DNA of 64,000 nucleotides, from assembly GCA_946122785.1 (NCBI GenBank), contig CAMGYJ010000006.1:3498538-3562537 (forward strand). The letters are read 5' to 3'. Shown here one piece after another: positions 55,667 through 64,000 of the stretch. The position numbers and the translations under genes are program-made. The notes under the pieces are model-generated. The model did no database searches. It was not told where the DNA came from and saw only the letters and a list, made by a program, of their open reading frames with translations. This DNA comes from Linum tenue. Its lineage: Eukaryota > Streptophyta > Magnoliopsida > Malpighiales > Linaceae. Every line of letters starts with the position of its first letter. The stretch's first letter is position 1.

Positions 55667-55844
55667 TGTCAGGTGGTCCTTAGCCTACGGGCGCCTGTCA
55701 CGCGTCAGAAGCCTGACAGGGCAATTGTGATATCGGACAAAGAGAGTACAGAGCATGTCAGGTGGTCCTTAGCCTGTGGGCGCCTGTCACGCGTCAGAAG
55801 CCTGACAAGGCAGTTGAGATATCTGACAAAGAAAGTACAAAGCA
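55667..55844. repeat. Two-copy 89-bp tandem repeat in E's U3
   Basis: Copies at 55667-55755 and 55756-55844, each starting TGTCAGGTGGTCCTTAGCCT. Each holds GTCAGAAGCCTGAC-like inverted motifs. Upstream of the TATA box, so it may act as an enhancer. Confidence 0.88.
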
Positions 55845-55892
55845 TTAAATGGGGACGCTGACGTGGAGGAGATCAACCTCGGGTTCGGTGAG

Positions 55893-55900
55893 TATAAATA
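55893..55900 (+). promoter_or_regulatory. Element E TATA box
   Basis: TATAAATA in a GC-rich setting, about 49 bases after the U3 tandem repeat. Confidence 0.65.
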
Positions 55901-56133
55901 GGGGCAGTTGGTAGCATTTACACAGGGGGACTCTCTCACTAGAATTCCTACTTTGAGACCTTTTCCCTCTCTAAGGAACTAACTTGGGCGTCGGAGGATT
56001 AACGGGCCCAGGCTCCCTCCTTTTCGTGCGTGTGTGTAGGCAGGCGCCAGTCGGAGGGAAGTTCCAGGAGTTTCGGCGGGTATCGTGGCACAAACAATTG
56101 ACGCGCCAGGAAGGGGGGTATAACCAGGAGTCA

Positions 56134-57634
56134 TGAGTGAGGAGACGTCAATGAATGGAGAAAGAGAGAGAGAAGAGATTACGGAAGACCAGTCGGGGGG
56201 ATGAGGGGGCTGACGCCCGAGATGGAAGAAGGTGAGGAAAGCGATGGTGTGTTCCGAGGGTCGGAAGGCGCCTCGGTGACGAAGAAAGAGCTGTTTAGGA
56301 TCATCGAGGATCAAGACGGAGCGATCGAGGCGCTTCGAAGGGAGGTCGACGCCTTAAGAAGGGGCGAAGGGATGACGCCCAGAGGCGTCCCAGTTTGTGG
56401 CGCCCTCGTGAGTACGAGGGGCCAGACGCAGGTGAGTGGACCGGAGGAATTTTGGGGCGTCTATCACGTCACGGCCCCGTGAAACAGCCTTTGGTGCGTA
56501 ACATACTAATGGAACCCGCAGGGACTAACATTCCCCCGCTCCCCACCTACGATGGGACCGCTGATCTGGAGGACCACCTCAACGGATACTTCACCAAGAT
56601 GCAGCTCTACAACAGTACAGACGCCACCCTGTGCAAAGTGTTTCCATCAAATTTCGCGGGTGTGGTCCTCGACTGGTACTACCAGATTGAAGAAGGGCGC
56701 ATCGAGTGCTTTGAGCAATTTGCGGAGATGTTTCTGGCAAAGTTCGCCAGCAGGAAGCGTCGCACCCTGACCATAGGCGCCCTGTTCAAGGTCAAGCAAA
56801 GAGATGGTGAGGCGCTGAGGGAGTTTTATGAGAGGTGGCTGTCCGTGGCCTTGGCGGTGAAAGACGCGCAGCCGTCGGTGTTGGGAGTATGCTTGAAAGA
56901 ATGTACCACCAGCGAGGAGTTGTGCAGGTCACTGGCAAAGAGAGACGTTGTGTGTACTGAAGACCTGGACCGCAGAGTGCAGAAGGTGATCATGCTCGAA
57001 GAGACCTTGGCGGCCAGGAGGGCAGACAGACAGAAGACAAGAGGGGAAGAGGTTGAGATGGTAAGGAGGCCGCACCCTCCGAGCGGTTCAGGGTATGCGC
57101 CCTCGAATCCACCCCCACCAAGACGGGTGGACGCCGGACGCCCGGCGCCCAGGGGCACGGGAACCTTTGCTGAATACACCGACACACTAAAAAACATACT
57201 CCAGCATGTCAAGGAGAAGGGGTATCACATCAGGTGGCCGGGTCCCATGAGGGGGCAACCCAATGAACGGAATCTGGATCGATATTGTGACTTTCACCGA
57301 GAGGTGGGGCACCATACAGCCGACTGTTATCAACTGAAGACCGAGTTGCAAGGCCTGGCCGACAGAGGGATGCTCAACGACTTCGTCAGGAAGCCTGAGG
57401 AAAGAGTGCACCGTACGTGCGTGGCCGGTATGGAAAAAGTGAGGGAAGAGCTACCACCCCCGCCCTATGACCTTGACCAAGAAAATGCGCCCGAACGGGT
57501 GCCCCTGACCATCGAGGCTATTTCAGGAACAGTGGACTTGAGGGAGAAAATAGAGGCAAATCGCCGCCTGAAAGCGGCATCGGCAGACGTGCAGGAGGCG
57601 ATCGATATCAGCTTCAACAGGGCGCCGGAGGAAG
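56134..57634 (+). pseudogene. Element E Gag (frameshifted and cut by a solo LTR)
   Basis: A likely start is ATG 56134 (MSEETSMNGE). The frame shifts at a G run near 56195 and again near 56410, giving open pieces 56201-56482 and 56395-57648. The gag core has PPLPTYDGTADLEDH, GVVLDWYYQ, CFEQFAEMFLAKFAS and VKQRDGEALREFYERW. A zinc knuckle-like CDFHREVGHHTADC is near the end. The true sequence stops at 57634, where a solo LTR begins, and resumes in the same frame at 59061. Confidence 0.85.
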
Positions 57635-59055
57635 TGATAGACCGTTAATTACACATGTTTTTACCCCTGTTCTTACACCGTTTGAGGTGTTGATTCTCGT
57701 GTTTTAGGCCGATTTCACACTAGGTTGTGCTTGTTTGTGATATTTCAGGTCCTAGTACGTGAATGGAGGCTTGGGAGCGAGTTTAGGGTCGATTGGACGA
57801 AGATCGGACGCATGGCGAGGTTCTAAGGAAGCCACACGGGCAGTCCTGGGTATCACACGGCCGTGCAAGTTGCATTTGTGGCCGTGTGACTTTCGCCGAG
57901 AGCAAACACGGGCAGTCCTGGGTATCACACGGCCGTGCAAGTTGCATTTGTGGCCGTGTGACTTTCGCCGAGAGCAAACACGGGCAGAGCAGGAAATCCA
58001 CACGGCCGTGCGACCCTGGCCGTGTGGGATAGCTGAAGATCGACCTAATTGATACGGCGCGTTTTGACTCACACGGGCAACCGGGTGAGCCACACGGCCG
58101 TGTGGCCTGCCCGTGTGAGTCGGGAAATCTTGGTTTTTCAGCCAATTTCGAGCCAAAAGTGGGAGAATCGGATTTTGAGAGCAAAAACAGAGCCCTAGAG
58201 AGAGAAAGTGCGAAGAACACATCCTAAAAGCTATCTTGGAGCTGGGTTTCATCGAATCGAGCTTGGAGATTGTCATAGGAGTGGAAATCATCATCCCGGA
58301 GCAGATTTTCCTCATCATTATGAGTATGACTACTCCGATTACTGTTTTCTCCTCTCTCTCTATGGAGTAGAACCCTTCTCTCACTTGGGTATGAAGAACC
58401 CTAGTTCCTTGTGTTAGGGATTTGATTGTAATGACTTGGGATGATTATACTGTTTGATTTTAATCGAATGATGCATGTTTATTGAATTGTTTGAAGTCTG
58501 ATAAGCTTTTCTCGATTTCTGCTGCAACCTGAGATAGATAGAATCTGATTAGGTTGTTAGAGCCTCTTCATTCGATAGTAGGAGATTGGTTATACGAGAG
58601 TTAGCCAGTTTACTGCTTTGTACTGGAATTCAATTCCAGTAGTGGAGTTCTGTGTTCATAACTTCAGCTTTCTATCACGGTGAAGACTAGTCGTCTGCCG
58701 GGTAGCTAGACTGAGAGGGCTTGGTCAGCTTAAGAGATTCCAAGCTACTATCGGATCTTCCGCAGTCTAATCAAAAGTGAATCAACCCAGGGGAATTGCA
58801 ATTGAACCTAACTAAGGGGCTAGGGGGACTCATTCCCGAGTGACTCTTTCCTGCTTTTGAAAACCGAACCATTTCCTGCTTTCTTACTGCTTTTGCTTTA
58901 AACAACAATCAATCGAATTAGTTGGCTAGATAATAAATCATCACGGAGTAAGCAGTAGATCTAGACCCCGGGTTGATAATAGAACTTGCCTGTTACTGCA
59001 TTCCCGGACTGTGATTACACTTGGTCGCAGTTTGGTGTTGTGTTTTGGCGTGTCA
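57635..59055 (+). repeat. Solo LTR, Athila-like A family, inside element E
   Basis: 1421 bp, TGATAGACCGTT to TTTTGGCGTGTCA, with duplication GGAAG at 57630-57634 and 59056-59060. GGCCGTG palindromes and a 72-bp tandem unit (from 57834, 57906 and 57978) lie in the U3 part. It is oriented opposite to the solo LTR at 38719. Confidence 0.93.
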
Positions 59056-59060
59056 GGAAG

Positions 59061-60328
59061 CGTGCATGCTCCCATCGATGGACGCCCTAGAAATACAAGG
59101 TGTGGTGGCAGGGTGCCAGGTTAGAAGGATGCTCTTCGACACGGGAAGTTCGATGGACGTGTTGTTCAAGGATACAGTGGTTCGTATGCAATTATCGCCG
59201 GAGCTTATCAGACCATCGGAGTCGGTGTTGGTCGGCTTTTCAGGGGCGCCTGCAAGGGTGATAGGGCGAGTACGCCTGCCGATCACCTTGGGAGATGGGG
59301 AGCAGAGGGTGATGCGTGCCATCGACTTCGGGATAGTGGACTGCCCGTCACCATACAACGCGATCCTGGGAAGACCCCTCCTAGCCCTATTCAACGGGGT
59401 GGCCTCTACATGTCATCAAACCTTAAAATTCATCGCTCCGCAAGGAGTAGGAATAGCCAGAGGGCGAGGCTCCCCGCGGTATGCGAAAGAAACGGGAAGG
59501 AAGCGGAAATCCTCCGATACAAGGGTCAATGCAATGGAAACCGTGGCAGAAGAGGTGCCCCGAGCCGAAGCTGCCAACAGGGAGCTTATGGTGTCGTTAG
59601 ACGAAGGGCGTCCAGAAAGGCAAGTGAGAATATCGGCAGAGGCGCCCAACGAGATGAAAGAGTGCATCATCGCCCTTTTGAGGGAGTTCGCGGAACTCTT
59701 TGCCTGGAGTGCGTTGGAAATGCCGGGTGTCACCCCCGAAACAGCCGTGCACAGGTTGGCGGTCGAAGAGGGTAGACGCCCCGTGAAGCAGAAGCGGAGG
59801 AACTTATCGCCGGATAAGGAGGCGGCACTCAGGTTTGAGGTGGACAAGCTCATGGGCGCCAACTTGGTCGAAGAAACTTCTTATGTTACTTGGCTATCGA
59901 ATGTGGTCTTCGTGCCGAAATCGTCAGGAGTTTGGAGAATGTGTGTGGATTACACGAGCCTCAACAGAGCGTGCCCAACGGACGCCTATCCGATGCCCCG
60001 AATAGACCAACTGGTGGATTCCACAGCATACCATGAGATGCTGAGCTTCGTGGACATGTTCTCTGGGTACCACCAGATCCCCATGGCAGAGGAAGACCGA
60101 TCTAAGACAGCCTTCATGACGCCCTTCGGGAACTTTTGCTATCGGGTCATGGCGTTTGGGCTCAAAAATGCGGGCGCCACATATCAACGGATGGTCAACA
60201 GCGTCTTCCGTCAGCAAATTGGTCGGAACGTGGAAGCCTACGTGGACGACTTGATAGTCAAAAGTCAAAGGCGTGAAGACCACCTGGAAGACTTGCGGGA
60301 GACACAGGCTCCGCCTCAACCCGCTTAA
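59061..60328 (+). pseudogene. Element E protease and reverse transcriptase, first part
   Basis: The frame continues gag: ACMLPSMDALEIQG, then the protease active site LFDTGSSMDVLF, and CPSPYNAILGRPLLA near its end. RT follows with WLSNVVFVPKSSGVWRMCVDY, FVDMFSGYHQIPM, MAFGLKNAGATYQRM and the YVDD box (EAYVDDLIVKSQ). A small indel at about 60290 moves the frame to the next piece. An open frame starting inside the solo LTR (59021) is not the real start. Confidence 0.88.
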
Positions 60329-61613
60329 GTGCGTGTTTGGCGCTGAGGCAGGTAAATTCCTGCGATTCATGATCACCAAGCGGGGCATCGAGGCCAACCC
60401 AAAACAGGTGGACGCCATCCTCCAGCTAACTCCACCGAAGACGCCCAAGGAGGTGCAAGGCTTGGCAGGAAGGTTAGCGGCCCTGGGGCGTTTCATTCCC
60501 CGGTCCGCGGACAGGGCCGCTCCTTTCTTCCGAATGCTTAAGAAGGCAGTGCGTTTTCAATGGACTACTGAGTGTGATGCGGCGTTTGAAGAACTGAAAC
60601 AACTCCTAGCCGCCCCAACTGTGATGACGGCGCCCAAGGCGGGGGAGGCACTGTACCTTTATATCGCTGTGTCGGAAGTCTCGGTAAGTGCAGTGTTAAT
60701 CTCAAGGGAAGCCCACTCTGGGGAAGAAAGGCCGGTATACTACGTCAGCCGCACCATGGTTGCCCATGAGAGACGATATGTCCCAATCGAGAAGGCTGCC
60801 TTGGTAGTTGTGATGGCGGCGACCAAGCTAAGGCCATACTTTCAGGCGCACACCATTGTTGTGCTCACCAATCTCCCGTTGAAGTCTACTTTGGGGTCAA
60901 TGGATGTGGTTGGGCGCCTTGTCAAGTGGGCAGTTTAGCTAAGTGAGTTCGACATCCAGTATGCGCCCCGACCGGCAATAAAGGCACAGGTCTTGGCTGA
61001 TTTCATCGCTGAGGGAATAGCAGAGTCAGAGAGAGGCACAGATGACTGTTGGAAAGTGCAAGTGGATGGGGCGGCCAGTCGCACCGGCGCTGGAGCGGGC
61101 ATTGTCATGATAAGCCCAGGCGGCGCGATGCACGAAGTCGCGTTGCGATTTGCAACACTAAAAACAAACAACGTCGCGGAATACGAAGCGGTTATCGCCG
61201 GCATGAGCATGGTCAAGGAATTGGGCGCCCACAAGGTCCAAGTCAGATCTGACTCCGCCCTTGTTGTCAATCAACTCAATGGAGTCTATGAGGTGAAGGA
61301 GGAAGCGCTGGAAGGGTATGTGCAAAGAGTGCGAGAGCTGGAAGCGTGGTTTGGAGAAATCTCTTTCGTACATGTCCCGCGTGAAGAGAACGCCCATGCA
61401 GACGCTTTATCCAAGCTAGCAACGGCAGTAGATTTCGCGGAAGAACGAAAGCTAATAGTCACCACAGAGGCGCCTCGTGAACACCTGGTCGCTACCCTGT
61501 CCAGTGGGGGCGCCGATTCCGGATGGATGGCGCCAATCGTACTGTTCATAACCCAAGGCGTGGTGCCCGACGACCCGAAGGAAGCCTGGCGCCTCAGCCG
61601 GAAGGCAGCCTGA
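60273..61613 (+). pseudogene. Element E RT end and two RNase H domains
   Basis: The RT thumb (LNPLKCVFGAEAGKFLRFM, GRFIPRSADRAAPFF) and a weak gypsy RNase H are followed by a TAG stop at 60936 in place of the Glu codon of WAVELSEFD. The second, archaeal-like RNase H follows (VQVDGAASRTGAGAGIVM, NNVAEYEAVIAG, RSDSALVVNQLN, HADALSKLA). A TGA replaces Arg at the end (61611-61613). Dual RNase H is a mark of the Tat group. Confidence 0.85.
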
Positions 61614-61912
61614 TGCTCCATAATCGCGGGAAAATTGTACAAAAGATCGCATGCGGGAGCTTATTTCCGGTGTCTCGACGAGGAGGAAAGCAGGGGGCAA
61701 TCGAGGAAGTGCATAGTGGAACGTGTGGCATGCACGCGGGTGCACGAAGCCTGGAGAAAACACTATTACGACAAGGGTTTTACTGGCCGACCATGAGACG
61801 AGATGCGGAGGCGCATGTGGGCGCCTGCCACCAGTGTCAAATTCATGCAAATGACATTCACATCCCGGCGGCGCCTATGCAAGGAAATATAGGAGCCTGG
61901 CCATTCGCTTAG
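61614..61912 (+). pseudogene. Element E integrase N-terminal finger
   Basis: H2C2 region: HSGTCGMHAG, GFYWPTMRRDAEAHVGACHQCQIHA. One frameshift near 61690. It ends at PFA followed by TAG (61910-61912) where relatives have Gln, the same codon that is a stop in element D. Confidence 0.82.
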
Positions 61913-61918
61913 TGGGGC

Positions 61919-62782
61919 ATGGACCTCTTGGGTCCTTTTCCCAAGGCGCCCGGACAAATGAAATACCTGATAGTGGCGGTCGACTACTTCTCCAAATGGA
62001 TAGAGGCAGAGCCTTTAGCCACGGTCACGGAAGCCCAGGTACGAAAGTTCACCAAGAAGAACATATTCACTCGGTTCGGCTTGCCCGAGTCCATCGTCAC
62101 AGACCATGGAAAGCAGTTTGATTGCAAGAAGTTTGTGGAGTTCTATGATGACAATGGGGTCGTGTTGAGATTTTCTTCGGTGGCCTACCCTCAAGCAAAC
62201 GGTCAAGCGGAGGCGGCCAACAAAAGTATCCTTCACGGGTTACACACCCGGCTGGCAGGCGCCAAGGGCAAATGGGTGGAGGAACTTCCCAATGTGTTGT
62301 GGGCGCATCGCACAACTTACAAAACCGCCACTGGGGAAACACCCTTTTCCCTAACTTACAGAAGCAAGGCAGTCATTCCTGTGGAGCTCAGCATCCCAAG
62401 TTACCGCGTCGCCCAGTACGATCCAAACGGCAATGACGAGGCGCAAGCCAACAAACTAGACATGGCAAACGAAGTGAGGGAAGTGGCGGCAATTCGGTTG
62501 GAAAAGATGAAGCGGCAGGTGGCCCGTTACTACAATAAGAAGATGCGTGCCCACGAGATCATAGAAGGCGCCCTGGTTCTCAAGTGTGATTTTCGTCCAG
62601 ATGCCCGCGAGGGAAAGTTGGCACCAAAGTGGAAAGGCCCATACCGAGTTCGAGAGGTGGTAGGACCCAGCACGTTCAAATTAGAGCATACCGAGGGCCG
62701 AGTGGTGAAAAAAACTTGGAACGCGCAAAACCTACGCGTTTACCGTGTAAGCGCCACACCAGGGGAAGACGGCTCCACTTAA
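61919..62782 (+). CDS. Element E integrase core and C-terminal domain
   Basis: 287 open residues. The catalytic Asp, Asp, Glu lie in VAVDYFSKW (about 22), VTDHGKQF (about 64) and ANGQAEAANK (about 100). The C-terminal part has GALVLKCDFRPDA, WKGPYRVREVVG and TWNAQNLRVY. There is no chromodomain. It is the longest intact domain of E, but is cut off from the finger by the stop at 61910, so a protein would need readthrough or an internal start (MDLLGPF). Confidence 0.88.
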   Translation: MDLLGPFPKAPGQMKYLIVAVDYFSKWIEAEPLATVTEAQVRKFTKKNIFTRFGLPESIVTDHGKQFDCKKFVEFYDDNGVVLRFSSVAYPQANGQAEAANKSILHGLHTRLAGAKGKWVEELPNVLWAHRTTYKTATGETPFSLTYRSKAVIPVELSIPSYRVAQYDPNGNDEAQANKLDMANEVREVAAIRLEKMKRQVARYYNKKMRAHEIIEGALVLKCDFRPDAREGKLAPKWKGPYRVREVVGPSTFKLEHTEGRVVKKTWNAQNLRVYRVSATPGEDGST

Positions 62783-63400
62783 CAAGAGTTAGAAAGGGTG
62801 ATGAGTGGTCGTAGTTGTAAGTATTTGTCTATGTCGAAAACAAGTGTGTAAGGGTGTTTGTGTTGTGACTAAAAGCGCTCATCGAAATAGCGTCGTATCG
62901 TGTCCAAAGCGCCCAATGATCTAGCGCCCCAATAGTGACTTTGTGTTTGTTTACGTCATTTCGTATTAAGAAAAAGTGCCCAGTTTTGCGCCCAGTTATC
63001 TCGCGCTATCGAAAACGCCCGATCTTGAGACCGACCATGGGTTACGCGAAGTCGGTAAAGCGCCCAATTTCGCGCCCAGTAATCTTGAGTTAGAAGAGAC
63101 GCCCAATTTGGGGATGGATGGCGAGTTTAAGCGTAAAAGTTGAGAAATATCAGTAAAGAGCCCCGTTTCGCGCCATTCGAAAAGCAAAGTGCCCTAATAT
63201 TGCGCCCTACGTCAGAGCAATATGGCACCCAACTTTGCGCCCAATAACCACAAAGCGCCCTCATTTTTTGCGCCCCCATAGGTCCGACCTAAGTTGAGTA
63301 AACGATTCAAAGGCCCCAAAATGCGATGCAATGACTAAAGGAAACGTCTTTATATATATATAAGAAGTAAAAATAAAAAGATAAATAATACAGCAGAGTT
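62783..63400. other. Spacer of E with repeated GCGCCC motifs
   Basis: No gene. From about 62870 to 63275 there are a dozen or so GCGCCC/GCGCCCA words, often as AAGCGCCCAATTT, at irregular 15-50 base spacing. A TATATATATA run lies at 63352. The position between integrase and antisense ORF equals that of the repeated spacer in D. Confidence 0.6.
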
Positions 63401-64000
63401 CTACTCAAATGGCGCCCGTTCTTCACTCCGCGCCAGAATTGGAACTCCAGCACTAGGCGCCTTTGGAGAAGGCGAAGCAGGGACGGACCCACTATGAGGC
63501 GCATCAGCAGCAAACGGCTCGGGCGCCCCTCCCGTTCCGCGGGGGGTCTCCCGCTCCCCGATCACATACTCAGCCATCTCCGTAAGATCCCAAGTATGGT
63601 CGGGGTGATCCTTCATCAACTTCACCCTCAAAATCTCGTGGCCGGTCAAGATGGCGTTGGCGCACATCCCTTTTCCAGCCAAAGACTCCTCGAAGGTGTC
63701 TAAAGAATGGCGCAAGGTGGAAATTTCTTCCCGGGCCTCCTTCAAGGACTTCTTGTTCACCTTGCAGGCATCTTGCCACCTCCTCTTCTCCTCCTTGAGG
63801 ATGTCAATCTCGCTGGCTTGGGCGCTCGCCTCCTGCGCCAACGCCTCCTTCTCGGCCTGCAGGTCCGCCATCTTCCTGCGCTCGTCGTCCAGAGCGCCCT
63901 GCAGTCGCGACACCTCCGGGCCGCGTTTACCTGCGCCTCCTCGCGCCATCGCATTCTCCAAGTCGTGCTTCATGGAGGCAGCAGAGGTAGAGGCTTCGAG
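63401..64000 (-). CDS. Element E antisense ORF, coiled-coil protein (cut by window end)
   Basis: The open frame ends at 63401 and continues past the right edge; the Met at 63973 is probably not the real start. About 190 residues are visible: a Glu/Lys/Arg/Ala-rich coiled coil (RLQGALDDERRKMADLQAEKE), then MKDHPDHTWDLTEMAEYV, and a Pro/Ser tail. It matches the plan and the conserved end of the ORF at 12115-12700 in element D. Function unknown. Confidence 0.72.
   Translation of the reverse strand, partial: LEASTSAASMKHDLENAMARGGAGKRGPEVSRLQGALDDERRKMADLQAEKEALAQEASAQASEIDILKEEKRRWQDACKVNKKSLKEAREEISTLRHSLDTFEESLAGKGMCANAILTGHEILRVKLMKDHPDHTWDLTEMAEYVIGERETPRGTGGAPEPFAADAPHSGSVPASPSPKAPSAGVPILARSEERAPFE

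Larger units (their letters stand above)
55536..56096 (+). repeat. Element E 5' LTR with promoter
   Basis: From about TGGGCCCCC to GGCACAAACA, about 560 bp; the left edge is inferred from the end of the neighbouring LTR fragment. The following ATTGACGCGCCAGGAAGGGG is a Tat-type PBS region, tRNA not assigned. It contains a U3 tandem repeat and a TATA box. Confidence 0.65.
55536..64000 (+). mobile_element. Element E: Tat-like Ty3/gypsy retrotransposon (runs off the window)
   Basis: Plus-strand element in order 5' LTR, PBS region, gag, protease, RT, RNase H, archaeal-like RNase H, integrase, a repeat-rich spacer and an antisense ORF. The 3' LTR lies beyond the window. It is broken by frameshifts near 56195 and 56410, a solo LTR at 57635-59055, shifts or stops near 60290, 60936, 61612, 61690 and 61910. 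The order of domains equals that of element D. Confidence 0.85.

Overview
This is nuclear DNA from a flowering plant, most likely a eudicot. The evidence is a mosaic of nested plant-type transposons (Athila-like and Tat-like Ty3/gypsy, Copia, LINE, MULE, hAT), intron-containing plant gene models, a DC1-domain gene and a LIN37-like gene. Species cannot be named from the sequence. Almost everything is mobile DNA; only two host genes are well supported. No rRNA, tRNA or CRISPR features were found.

Layout. (1) 1-12,114: a truncated Athila-like element C (minus strand), split by a complete Athila-like element A (minus strand, 1874-11639, target duplication GGGTC) with gag, protease, RT/RNase H and integrase, broken by about four frameshifts. 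(2) 12,115 to about 25,170: a decayed Tat-like element D (minus strand) with an opposite-strand 3' ORF. It is split by element B (13616-19068, duplication CTCCC), a young LTR element that carries no gag or pol but one 394-residue orphan ORF, and by a hAT-type insertion (21912-22753, 8-bp duplication). (3) 25.2-33.2 kb: old unclassified repeats, a repeat-packed TIR element, a hAT MITE, and a single-exon DC1 zinc-finger gene (30983-31720, minus). (4) 33.2-40.9 kb: a dead LINE carrying a MULE with a plant mobile domain gene (34755-38590) and a solo Athila-like LTR (38719-40134). (5) 41.1-45.5 kb: a hAT MITE with a second MULE inside it (41366-45381), which holds a deleted MuDR transposase and an opposite-strand GRF zinc-finger reading frame. 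(6) 46.8-52.7 kb: a seven-exon host gene (minus) that looks like LIN37 of the MuvB/DREAM cell-cycle repressor. One intron holds an LTR element, and exon 2 is interrupted by a gag-only Copia-type element. (7) 53-64 kb: LTR fragments and a second Tat-like element E (plus), interrupted by a solo LTR and running off the window end with its antisense ORF.

How the parts relate. A (autonomous type) and B (non-autonomous) share PBS type, LTR plan, 3' noncoding module, polypurine tract and a hairpin next to that tract, so B could be mobilised by A-like proteins; this is inference. D and E are independent Tat-like copies sharing domain order, a second RNase H and the antisense coiled-coil ORF. Eight insertions have target duplications readable by eye (A, B, two solo LTRs, two MULEs, the gag-only Copia element, and hAT insertions counted together), which gives a firm relative order of insertion.

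Main points for a second look: the exon-2 insertion in the LIN37-like gene, element B's orphan ORF, the hairpin plus twin polypurine tracts, the exchangeable palindrome module in the LTRs, and the two gene-carrying MULEs.
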